This document shows, one piece after another, positions 21,901-32,747 of a stretch of DNA of 64,000 bases (the stretch's first letter is position 1; the number at the start of each line of letters is the position of its first letter). Origin of the DNA: Areca catechu (Eukaryota > Streptophyta > Magnoliopsida > Arecales > Arecaceae); contig CM038052.1 in NCBI GenBank assembly GCA_021397845.1, positions 33,590,501-33,654,500 of the forward strand, given 5' to 3'. A program made the position numbers and the translations under genes. The notes beneath the pieces were generated by a model that saw only the letters and a program-made list of their open reading frames with translations, had not been told where the DNA came from and ran no database searches.

Positions 21901-24900
21901 TTAATGCTAGGAGCATAGGATTAGTGGAAGGACCATATATAGGGTGGGAAAAGGAAGTTACTTAACCGGCTAGCACAATTAGATTTACACATGTGACTTT
22001 AGCAAGGATGAAGACAGGCAGCTAGAATGCAAATAAAAGTTTGTATTAATAGAACAAATGTGATTGGCTTGGTTTACACTTTGACTAAGATCACAACAAT
22101 TTATAAGCATGGAGAGTAAATTGCATGAGTTACTAGAGTTAAATCTGGTTGACAACGAAGGTGTCAAAGAAACTGATATGATGGTAGGTAACTAGCACTA
22201 GAAATATCTACTTTTGTGGTAGTTTTCTTAATCAGGTAATTGATGGGAAAATTCAGAACAAAGAGAAATATAATTTGCATATGTTTTTCGTTTGTTGGAA
22301 GAAAGCTTATGTTAGAGTGCGATGAGTGCTCGATTGGTGAGACATGACAAAGAAAGACACATTGAATGTGCATATTTGATGAATCCAAAGAAAGACACAT
22401 TGAATGTGCTTATTTGATGAATCCAAAGACACAATTAGAGCAATGATGATATGCAAATTTGAACCAATATATGCAGTATTGTTTGAAAACCATTTTTTCA
22501 TTAAAGATATGAGAGAGAAATTGGTTTTAGGCTCAGCGAGAAAAATAACATTAGGTTTTTGGTGGTATCATGTGCTTAGAAACATTTTTCCTCAGCCTTT
22601 TCAAATTGCTAGAAGCCAAGATATTTTATTAGCTTGCTAGATGTATTGACAATTGGGCAGCAGTTTTTTGAGAGATCGGATGCATTAATTTTAGTTGCAT
22701 ATATCTTATCATTGCATTATATAGATTTTCTCTCTAAACTTTATAAATGATGGGAGTTCATGAAGTAAGATACTAAAGTAGTATATTGCTCCATGAAATG
22801 GATCTTTGCACCATGTTATTCTTTTGTCATCTTTAGAGTCCAAATGGGTGAGTACAAGAGACCTATTCAACCTACTACCGGTTAGCCACAATAGGCCAAG
22901 CAGCGCATGTAGGTGAACACACCATCTTATTGCATAATCTAAAATTTACACTGTTCCAGAAAATTCAAGTAACAACGTAATCTGAAAGTTGAAATGCAAG
23001 ATCTGGCTTAAGAGGTTACCAGGTTTTTCCCATTCAAATCTCTCTTCTCTACTTTTCTTCATCACTTGATTCACTCCAGGGTCAGTACCTTCTTTTCATG
23101 AATTTTTGACCTTGACTTTTTGTTTTTTTGGTTGATTTTCCTCTCAAAGATCTGATGGAGCATCATCTTCAAAATTCTTACCCATTTGTCATCTTGAAGA
23201 CGAACTCTTCTTCAGAAAGGCCAATTCATGGATCTCTGTCTTTGGTGTTGTATGCTGTGGTTCCCTCTCATCTTCTCCAAAGCTTCTTGATGTTGTGGGG
23301 AGCTCATCTTTCCTCAATTACATCTCTGTTGTACATTGTCCAAACTTCTATCATCAATGTGCTGTAGCTGAACCTACCATGGTGACCATATTATCCCTCA
23401 AATCTGTGATCATCAAGGTAGTCAGCACAAGTTGAGGTTCTTCTCTATTTCTTGACCACAAGGATAACAACTGAATTCAATTTGGAGGGAGTCTACTTTT
23501 AATGTGGCAAGGTATGAACAATTCTTCCCATAAAAAGTAAATTATTGAATTCTTCATTTGACAAAAGCCTGCAATCTGCCATTTTGGAAGTAAATTTTCT
23601 GATTGTCTATCATTAGAATAACTACCATTGAATGCTCCTCGACAATAATTCTTTGAGCCCTAGCCACACGAACCTTGTTATAATGCCTCTGTGGCTGAAT
23701 ACTGTTAGAACAGAAATATTTGTCTAGTCCTTTCATTGAAGCACAGCACTCGAACTTGCTACACATCGAGTGTGCTCATCAAAAGTGTGCTTATCAGAAT
23801 GTCAAGTGAATAGTGTGCTGGCTGTTTTGCAACATGGTGTGGCTTTATATGCAATTTCATGGAATTAGGGCTTGTGCATATATTCAAGGTTATCCAATGG
23901 CGGTGATCTTTCTTTTTTCCTTTTTTTATTAGTGCAAGCATGGTGTTCAATAATATTTATGCATGAATTCTGCTGTTTATAGTCCAATTTCAACTGCTGG
24001 CCAGTTCTTTAGACATCTTAATTTCTCTTTTAGCTGCCTTCACCATATATGTTTAGGCTTAGCTTGCATGTAAGATCTTGAATAGTAATAGCTTAATTCT
24101 TTCCCCTGATCTTTATTAGCGTAACATAGATGCCCTTTTTTTTAATGTAAGCAGGAAGGAGTGAAGAACTCCCTCCCAAGCTTTATTAAGAATAACATAG
24201 ATGGCTTGTCTTCAAATTCTTTCATTGATTTGTATCAGAAAAAAATTGTATAATGCATGGACACTACATCAGAGTTGCGTGATTCTGTCACTATTAAAAG
24301 GATCAAACTACAGTTTCTGAAACAAAATCTAAAACTAATTTCTATTCTTAAGGGGCAAGCAAGTCTTTATCTTCTTCTTCTTCTCTCTCTCTATATCTTT
24401 TTTTTTCTCCCTTTTTGATATCACTGCAAGGTTTCTTTTTCAATTTTAATTTTGGTTCTGGATTATTGCCATGTTTCTTATCTGTAAAATACTCAACTTC
24501 TATAATTTCACAAAATTGCCACACTCTTCATTATATATTTGGATGTTTTGGATGTTAATGTATAATGGCTACTGAGTATTTCCTTGAAAATCTTAGACTA
24601 GCCTTTTTGTTGCTAGGGATGGAACTGGGATTGTACCTTTGTGGAACCTGAAAGAACCTGGCTTTTGCAGAAATAGTCTTAAAGATGTCATTTCAAACAC
24701 TATTTCCATCTAATGTTTTCAGGCATTTTTGAAATTTAGGATTGTGACTCGGGGACTATGTGATCCAAATTGCTTCAGTGAAACATTTGGTTGAATTAAT
24801 TATTGAATTGGTATTGCCTGACTTGATGATTTAAACTTAAAACTCAGCCAATGCATTGTGTTGTTCTTTACTCTAATGCACCTGAGATTTCGGATTTGTG

Positions 24901-25739
24901 TTATTATTTTATATTTACATAAGTAGTATTATATAATAGATGAAAACAAACATGGTTGGCATTATAAGATGATTCAATAAAAGAAAAGGTCTTAAAAATA
25001 TGTTGAATTAGAACCATAAATCTGGAAAAAAGGAAACCAAAATCCTACAATTCACTTTAAGAATTTCACAATGCAGACACTATATCGGACTGATAAATTG
25101 TTTAAATAAAAAAAATTGTGTCATGATATGATAATTTAATCTAATTAGATATTTGTTGAATTAGATATTGGTTGCATGCTTGCAAAAAAAGGATCATGCA
25201 AAACCAATGTTTGTATGATACGTTGTAGGCAAATTGTAGGAAGAGATGAATTATACAAATAGAGAGCGGAGCTAGAGATTTTATCTCTTACATTTTATAA
25301 ATGGTAGATATAATAAATAATGAAATATTTAAAACCCATAAGAAATATAGCAGGGGGCATTGAGTCTTCCAACAACAGTGGTCTTTCACTGTTGGAGAAG
25401 AGATCCGATACGTCCATGTAAATGATTGAGGTGGGGCAGGAAACAGGACAGGGTGTTGGGCTTCATCACTTTTCTGGTAGAGATACAATTAACACAGGTG
25501 TCTGTGGTTGGTAAAGGTTAAAGTTGATTAAAATTTAAATTAGTTAATGTAGGCATTCCATATTTGATTAGGATTCCATTTAAAATTTCAGCTTCATTGA
25601 AAATATTAAATGCCGATTAAGATGGGGTGATTGTAGATGGGCGACAAGTAACAATGGTAGGTGAGTGGTTGAGTTCTGCAGGGATAGGAAGCTGTAAATT
25701 TGGCTTGGCTGTTTTGGCCAAGGGGTGGGGGCATAACTG
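21901..25739. other. Non-coding stretch, no supported gene
   Basis: Apart from the 38-base tandem, I see only intron-like, T-rich sequence, a TTC/TC microsatellite near 24370-24400 and short ORFs without family resemblance. The 79-codon ORF at 23128-23367 is Ser/Leu/His-rich and not recognised. Part may be old intron of the INTS3 copy. Confidence 0.4.
22349..22424 (+). repeat. 38-base tandem duplication
   Basis: Two adjacent units starting AAAGAAAGACACATTGAATG at 22349 and 22387, differing by one base. Small, local and recent-looking. Confidence 0.9.
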
Positions 25740-27176
25740 AATCAAGGAGAGTCTAATGGAATTTATGAAATCTGGACCCTGGCTTCACCACTGCTTCTAA
25801 CCATATGAAGTGGCACACTAGACCTGAACCTTTGGTTGGAGCAAATCCGGGTAGTGAATCCATATAGAACTCTTTGGATAAACCTCCATGCAAGATCACT
25901 TTCTTCACATCAAGGTTCATTGCAATAAGGATCATTCAAGATTCATTGCAACAAAATAATTTCTCTAACGGAGTTAAGCTTGGCCACTGGAGAAAGGTCT
26001 AGAAATAGTCAACACCGATTGCTTCATTGTAGCATTTAGCTATGAGCCTGACCTTGTATCTTTTAATCGAACCATCAGGTTGAAAATTTAATTATATACA
26101 GTTATACATCTGATGACAACTAATAGTGTATTTTCCAATAGGTAATGGTACCAGTTCCCATGTATCATCTTTGGGAGCGCTTCTATTTCATCTATCTTTT
26201 CCTTTCTCCAGCCAGGATTTTAGAGGGCTTCCTGAAAATTTTTTGGAGTAGAGTTAGAGGAAACAACAAGGGCTAAGGACTTAGGAAAAAGTGAGTCAAA
26301 TGAAACAAAATGACCTATAGAATGTGAAGTATGGTATTTCTTAGGCTTTTTGAGAGCAATGGGTACATCATCATTAGGAATAGCATGGACGAAGTGTATA
26401 ACTGTACTTGGATCTCTCCTTGAGTCAGATGGTTGACTGAAGGTCGTATCTTCAGAGCTTTTATTCTTCTTTCATCTAGTGTATATTTGGTTGACATGTC
26501 TCTTTTAACTTGTGGCATGTGAGATGGTTCATCAATTGGAAGAGGAAGAATAGGTGATGGAATCTCATTTCCACTCTGAGATAGATAAGTGTCTTCGGCA
26601 AATTGACGCATCACGGCATATGAAATTTCTTCATAGAAGGTATCATTCGAGTATACCTCTAATGTCTAACATTCATAAGATTTATTACCCTTCTAAGAGC
26701 GAGAATATCCTACAAGCATATATCAGAAAGATGTAGGATGCAACTTTTCTAGAGATGGATTGAGATTGTGACAAAACAAACACATCTAAAGATACCAGGA
26801 ATGATCAGAAAAAGAGGTTCATGAGGACACGACCTTCCATAGGAATTTTATTTCCTAGAATAGATTAGATGATACTCTATTTTGTAAATAGTGAGCAGTT
26901 AACACAACATCACTCCAATAAATTTTTGGAACATTTCTTTTCGGAACATTTCTTTCAAAAATAAGGGCACTGGATATCTCAAGTAAATGCTGGATTTTCT
27001 GTTCTACAGCTCCATTTGCTGAGGGGTGGCAACATATGATGTTTGTGAGAAGATTTCTTGATCCTGAAGATATGAACAAATTCTTTTGACATATACTTCC
27101 CTTGATTATCAATTCTAAGAACTTTAATATTTGTGCTAAAGTGATTAATCACTTCTTTATGAAATATTTTAAACAT
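25740..27176 (-). pseudogene. copia C integrase and start of RT
   Basis: Integrase: KVLRIDNQGKYMSKEFVHIF (27176-26979) carries the second catalytic Asp region. The next frame has SSANG-like HPSANGAVEQKIQHLLEISS and WSDVVLTAHYLQNRV (27112-26855), with a short in-frame duplication KRNVPK in between. A linker with SPILPLPIDEPSH and TYSRR-like text spans 26614-26315. RT start: DDTWELVPLPIGKY near 26170, then MNLDVKKVILHGGLSKEFYM (25935-25753), where the usual MDVKTAFLNG is altered. It is cut before the YVDD motif. Confidence 0.85.
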
Positions 27177-27646
27177 GGAGAAATTTCATTTTTTTTCATT
27201 TCATGAGATAAAACCATGTCATATGAGAAAATCTTAAATAAATATGACAAAATATAGAAAACCATTAGGAGTGGTGTGTAAGAAGTCTAGATATCACCAT
27301 GCATGAATGCAAAGGGATAACTACTGTGTTTACTAGCATGGGGATGGAACACTGTTTTATGCTGTTTAGCAAATTCACACAACTCATCTAAAGTTCCAGA
27401 CATATTAGGACAAACAGGATGTAAAATAGAGACAAATGGATGCCATAAGTGACAATATCATCTAATTAATGATTCTTTGCGACCTAACACAGCTTAACAA
27501 CTGCCACCATGATCCTCCTTTGTGTCATCCACCAATCATCTTTCTTGTATAAAGATCCTGAAATTCATGAGTTGGATAAGATGTTGCATTGTAGTTCAAT
27601 GCTTTAGTCAACTGGGTTGTGGAAAGTAAGTTACAAGGAATTTGAG

Positions 27647-28461
27647 TCACATATAAAACAGGGGATAATAATAAGGATGGGAAACCTGAACTTTCCCCTG
27701 GCCTGAAACAGGAGATAATGTATCGTTTGCTAATAGAACATTCTTGGAAGAAGAATAGGTACTAAGAGAGGAAAAGAAGCTAACAGTACCAGTCATTCGA
27801 TCTGAAGCTCCTGAATCAATGATACAAGGAGAAGAATGGGATGCATGATTTACTAATAAAGTACTTGACTGGACTATTGGTAGCCTTGGAAGCATTCTCT
27901 GCATGTGAAGCTACTTGTATTCTTCTCTGGGAATGGAAACCATGTTACTTTGGCCCAAACTAGTTCCTAACAACCCCAGCAATGATTCATATATGAGTTT
28001 TGCAACCATATTTAGTACATTTCATATTGTTGGTTTCACATCCTCTGCCCTGTCCACTACGACCTCCACAACGTTGTCTACTATCATCATGACCTCCAAC
28101 ATCTCCACGGGAAGATACAAAAGCTGATCTTTCTCCGAAGGGCTGAGTAGAGGCAATAGCTACATGCTGAAGGGGAGCATAAATATTTTTGAAGAAGGAT
28201 GGTCATTACTGGTCATAAGTTGACTCTTTAGATGTTTATATCCATGACTAAGCCATGATAGGAATTTAGCCACTCTAAATTCCTCCCTTTGCTGCCTTTG
28301 TTTCTATCATCATCTATGAGAGGTTCATAAGCATTTAGTTCCTCCAGTAATCCCTTCAAGTTGTTGTGGTAGTCATGAAGTGACTTGTTCCCTTGCTCTA
28401 ATTGAAAAATCTGCTCATATATTTCACAAATTTGAGCGATGTTTTCCTCACAGAGTAGCAT
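27647..28461 (-). pseudogene. copia C gag and protease
   Basis: Gag block (28461-28228): AQICEIYEQIFQLEQGNKSL followed by HDYHNNLKGLLEELNAYEPL, the UBN2-type capsid motif. The zinc-knuckle region at 28000-28100 is degenerate. The protease (27904-27647) has the active site in PCIIDSGASDRMTG, then FFSSLSTYSS and VLLANDTLSPVSGQGKV. The Asp-Ser-Gly triad is intact but the frame is broken on both sides. Confidence 0.85.
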
Positions 28462-28500
28462 GGGTAATTTCTCAAGTCCGTTTGGTTGTATCTTCTATAC

Positions 28501-28814
28501 ACTACATTAAAGGGAGTCCAGAGGACTCCCAACATGCCAAGTGTCAAACTCTCAACGCGCCAAGTGTGGAAGCAGTATTTTTTTCTCCCTTCGAAGCCTT
28601 CTCCAACCCTGTTGCCATGCCTCTGTACACAGCATTTTTTTTCCTTCTAGAACTGTCCATTGCCATAGCTCTTCCCTCGCCCCAACCTGTGCCCCTCTCT
28701 CCCCCGTCCATTGAGAGAAGTGGAGGCAGAGAGGGAGGGAAGTAGTGGCTTTTGAACTCCCCTATGCACACTTAAAAAAAAAAAAAAAAATAGTGGTGGG
28801 ATTTTTTTTCCTTT
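28501..28814. other. Unassigned sequence with poly(A) run
   Basis: Between copia C and the right inverted-repeat arm. It has a 17-base A run at about 28772-28788 and no flanking duplication that I could see. No retroposon promoter boxes recognised. Confidence 0.35.
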
Positions 28815-29410
28815 TAGCTGTGAATTGAAAAAAAATTTGTGGCTATAGAAGAATCCTTTCAATGGAAAATCTCAAAACCCTCCAAAGTATCATGCTTTTA
28901 CCTAGATTAAGCTCTCAAAACCTTAAGGGACCAACTCACACCACCGCCACAACTTGCACAAAATCCCACATGCTTGACAAAAAACCCCAACCAGAACTTA
29001 AGAAACCCTCTGATCTCCCTGACATGCTCTCCTTCCCCATAGATCTTCAAATAAGAGAATGAAATGAAAAGAAAAAGAAGCCAAAAAAAAACTGGGAAAG
29101 GGTCTTCCCTTCTAATTTTTCCCATCTTTCCTTTGTTTTCAATGATATTTCTTATGTTTTCCCCTGATTTTTCCTTTTTTTTTTTTTCCATCCCAGGAGT
29201 CTCAATCAGGTGGGAGGCTTGGAGTGGCGACCGAATAGGGAATCTAAGACATTGTCTAGTCTTTTTGTTGGGTGGTTATATATTTTTCCATCTTTCCTTT
29301 GTTTTCATTGATTTTTCTTATGTTTTCCCCTTGATTTTTCCTCTGTTTTTTTTCCATTCCGGGAGTCTCAATCGGTTGGGAGGCTTGGAGTGGTGACCAA
29401 ATAGGGAAAG
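28815..29410 (-). repeat. Right arm of long inverted repeat pair
   Basis: Reverse complement matches 17725-18205. The outer ~130-170 base unit (TTCCCTATTTGGTCACCACT ... AAAACATAAGAAAAATCAAT when read on minus) is present twice in tandem here (about 29408-29272 and 29240-29100), but once in the left arm. Similarity is clear but far from perfect, so the arrangement is old. Confidence 0.7.
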
Positions 29411-29439
29411 ATGAGATGATGGATGGCTTTTTGTGTTGG

Positions 29440-30605
29440 GTATATATTATATATATATATATATATTATATATATATATATGTATAGTTTGAAGTGTATA
29501 AATATATTATTACTTAATTTTAAAAATAGATATAACTTTATTGGTTAAGGTAGTAGTTAGGCTATCTAAAGATTTAGAGCTCAAATCCTCTCATCCCCCG
29601 GTTATATACATATCTTTATATATATATATATATATATACACCCAACAAGCAAATCCAAAATCCGAACAAGTTTTAATTTTAAATTCTAAATCCATCCAAA
29701 CTTTATAATGTTTTGCTAAATATATCTTATTTGGGTTCCGGAGGGATTAGGCATCCTTAAAAATTAATCTGACTGCCATCCTTAAGTCTATTGCAGCATT
29801 AAATGCAATATTGACCCATTGTATTTTGGGGGTCATGTATTGTATTTTATTTTATTTTTTGATTTTTTAGATGAATTTTAATAATTAATGTTTGATAATG
29901 CAAAATACGTGAGTTATTATACTTGGGAAAAAAAATTGAAAAAATAAAAAATAAAGTTGATTGTATTAATTTGATGACGGTTGTCACAAAAGATTTTTTT
30001 GAATTTTTAAAATTAATTTTAGGATCCTATATTGAACATGTAGAAATATTTAAATTTATTATATGTGTTTTGAAAAACATCTAAAGATCAGTATAAATAA
30101 GGTTTGAGATCTTATACCGAAATGTATAGAAATATTTAAATTTATTATATATGGCTCAAAAAAAAATTTAAAGATCAAAATAAATAAAATTGATAGTTTT
30201 GATTATACAAATTGATAATATATATACACACACATACATACATACATACATATTAGGCTTAGAAAAATGGTATTTAGAAAAAAAAATTAAAATTATAGAT
30301 TATATTTGCTGATTAATTTTTTAAAAATTAATATCTGATAATATATGGGCTTTGGATATGCTCGACACATGTTAGGCTAGATTGGTTTAATGTTGTACTA
30401 GAGATTGTGCTCAAAAATTATTAGCCAAGGTTAGATTGAAATATAGATTTCGTTTATTTTTTCGAATTGGGTCTGGGTATATTGTTAGTTTAACTAGGGT
30501 TGGTTAGGGTTTGGTTGGTGATATTTTTGGGATGATGTTTTATAATGTCCAATAACTTGCATATGCAAAAAATTAAAATTATTTAATTATTTTTTAAGAG
30601 GTAAA
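29440..30605. other. AT-rich non-coding DNA with microsatellites
   Basis: TA repeats at about 29446-29481 and 29616-29638, and an ACAC/CATA run at 30219-30250. No coding or transposon ends recognised. Confidence 0.6.
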
Positions 30606-30631
30606 ATTTACCTACAAAGTAAGTTTAAAAT

Positions 30632-31080
30632 CATTGACACCTATGGTTGGTGACATAAAAGTACATTATAATTGTAGGGCTGCAATAAAGATTTATGATG
30701 ATATTTTTTGTTGCAATCAATTTGGTAAAATAATCAACCCTCTTTACCATGCTAAAGTTGCAATACGTTTTGTAATGCTATATTTATTTAGTAAAAATGA
30801 ATATATTTTTATTAGAAAAAAATAATATCTTTATTGTCTTAAGGTATAAATTAAATAGTATTGTTGAAGATGAAATAGGTATAGTGATCTTTATAAGTTT
30901 TGAAAAATTAGCTCAGCAACTAATTGGTATCTCAATACCTAATCTTGCAGTTTATGCAAATATGATAGATTTACTCGGCCATTTGTTATTAGAAACATCC
31001 TTTGTGGCACTTATGTGTTTTAGAATATATTTGATTTATAAAGTTTCGACGATGGCATGTATAATCTCATGGTCACCAAT
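30632..31080 (+). pseudogene. RPA1-like (replication protein A large subunit C-terminal OB fold) fragment
   Basis: Resembles the zinc-ribbon/OB domain at the C-terminus of plant RPA1-like proteins, which bind single-stranded DNA. First block: YNCRAAIKIYDDIFCCNQFG then INPLY (30670-30750). After a candidate 87-base intron (donor at 30757, acceptor before 30844) comes YKLNSIVEDEIGIVIFISFE then KLAQQLIGISI. Known family pattern: CxxC...CxxC, P-x-YR-x-KL, V-D-x-TG, F-x-x-A-x-x-LIG. Here the first cysteine pair is reduced (one Cys) and the second has lost its outer Cys (CCNQF). Only this domain is present. RPA1-like genes also ride in Helitrons, but no Helitron end was recognised. Family call moderate. 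Confidence 0.5.
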
Positions 31081-31269
31081 ATATGTTGAAAAGTGAATTT
31101 AGACTTGTTATTTACCAAAAAGTTTTAGCTCCAAGCCTTCTTCATCTCAGATTCAATAAAGATTTATTATTTCAACTGTTGAAAAATAGATTCATATTAA
31201 ATTTTTTCCAAAAACACCTTCTAAAAAATCCCCTAGCACAACTAGTAACCTACCTTAATTATTAGTTTT

Positions 31270-32320
31270 TTAATCTTTTTTTAAATTTCTCTGTAGATAA
31301 TTTAATTTCAAATGTTATGGTTTATTTCTTCTATTTTTTTGATTTTTTTTTTTGTTATGGAACCTTCTCTCTTCAGTAGTATTCTAATAATTTTTTTTTG
31401 ATATTCATATTTTCAGTTTAAATGAAGAGGTTATGGAAGATGAAGATTAGCATGGATGTTAGTTCATGGTTAATGAAGAAAACTTATATATTTATATAAA
31501 AATTTATGTGTTTAAAATATTTTAAATTTTATTTTTGATTTCAGATAAATCTCACTGCGATGTGTGGATTACATACTAATAAAACATTAAGTTTCTTCTG
31601 GCAGTAATTCCACAATAATATTATGATGTGAGAATTTTCCTTCTCCATTCCTTCATCTTCTCACTACTAAAAGGTGGATTTTTCAACAAGACTCATGCTT
31701 GTGTTTGGGATTCGCACAAACTTGCACAACCTTTCCCCACTGAAGTTAATTCTTGGCTGCACACAGTTTAGCAGATGTTATTTGTACACCAAACATATCA
31801 CCCATAGAGACACTGCCTTCGTATCATTGTGTAAACCAGCTATTCTAAAAGAAAATCGCAGATAAAGGTAATGACTGCAGAAAAGGAAATGCTAACAACA
31901 GATTAATGATATCTGATGCAACCAGAAAATCTTTGTGAATAAGGATGGTACAAAAGATTTCAATATCGAGCATGGGGATCAAACATGCAGATTTCTATGA
32001 CCATACCTTTTCTTGACAGCAACTGGAATAAGTCCAAGGATTAAAAACAGAGCCCTTACAAGCATCTGGCTGTCATATTATCATCTAATGTAATGACACA
32101 CAGATACACACAGTGATAACTTCCAAGCCTTATACCGACCCTCTTTTCATGGCATCATGCGCTTCATTAAAATGAAAGAGTTTCAAATACTAACAACTCA
32201 GGATTGAATAACGTGCATATTAGGAGAGTGAATAAAAACGGAAACTACTCAGAGCTCAGGCCCTTCTCCTTGTATATTTGAGATGACTTCTTCTGAGAAA
32301 GGGCAATAAAAAGGCCCTAG
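31270..32320. other. Non-coding, nothing recognised
   Basis: T-rich then mixed sequence with only short unsupported ORFs (63 codons at 31674-31865, no family). Possibly remnant flank of the LTR piece that follows. Confidence 0.4.
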
Positions 32321-32324
32321 ATTT

Positions 32325-32514
32325 GCTCTGATACTATACAACAGGATCTACCATTTATCATAACAGAAAAGATATGCAAGAGAGAACGAGAGTAGTAGCA
32401 GATTTATAAGAAGAGAAAAAATAAGGGAAAGAAGAGAAGAAAGGAAAAGAAATGCTGAAGTGGAGCAGATGGAGAGAAGGGTGTGCCGCATGGCACCACT
32501 CTTAGATCCCAACA
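32325..32514 (-). repeat. Short copia LTR remnant with primer site
   Basis: On the minus strand it starts TGTTGGGATCTAAGAGTGGT (32514) and runs about 175 bases to GATCCTGTTGTATA. GTATCAGAGCAAAT follows, an iMet-like primer site (32334-32325). No gag or pol follows to the left, so it is an isolated remnant. The 3' CA end appears mutated. Confidence 0.5.
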
Positions 32515-32596
32515 ACACTATTTTATGAAAATGGGCTGACCACTTAAATTAGGATGGTGGACCAAAATGTGCCAATAAGTGGTCATTTATATAAAC

Positions 32597-32716
32597 CAAG
32601 GTTTTAAATCCCGTAGGACGGGGGCATCCCGTTTCTGCCCGGAATGGGACGCCCCACATCCCGTCCCGTACCGTGGCCATCTTGATCGGGCATCCCGGTA
32701 CGTACTTGTGATGTCC

Positions 32717-32747
<31 letters not shown>

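Larger units (their letters stand above)
25740..28500 (-). mobile_element. Ty1/copia fragment C (gag to RT, no LTRs seen)
   Basis: Minus-strand copia fragment reading from mid-gag (about 28500) to the early part of RT (about 25740). Both ends are abrupt, with no LTR, primer site or RNase H, so it is a truncated internal fragment of about 2.76 kb. The GAG and protease style resembles the Ale/Retrofit group, which is inference. It lies between the inverted repeat arms of this region. Confidence 0.85.

Noticed and set aside
28771..28790. Poly(A) run as the tail of a SINE or retrocopy
   Set aside because: No internal polymerase III promoter boxes and no flanking target duplication were visible.
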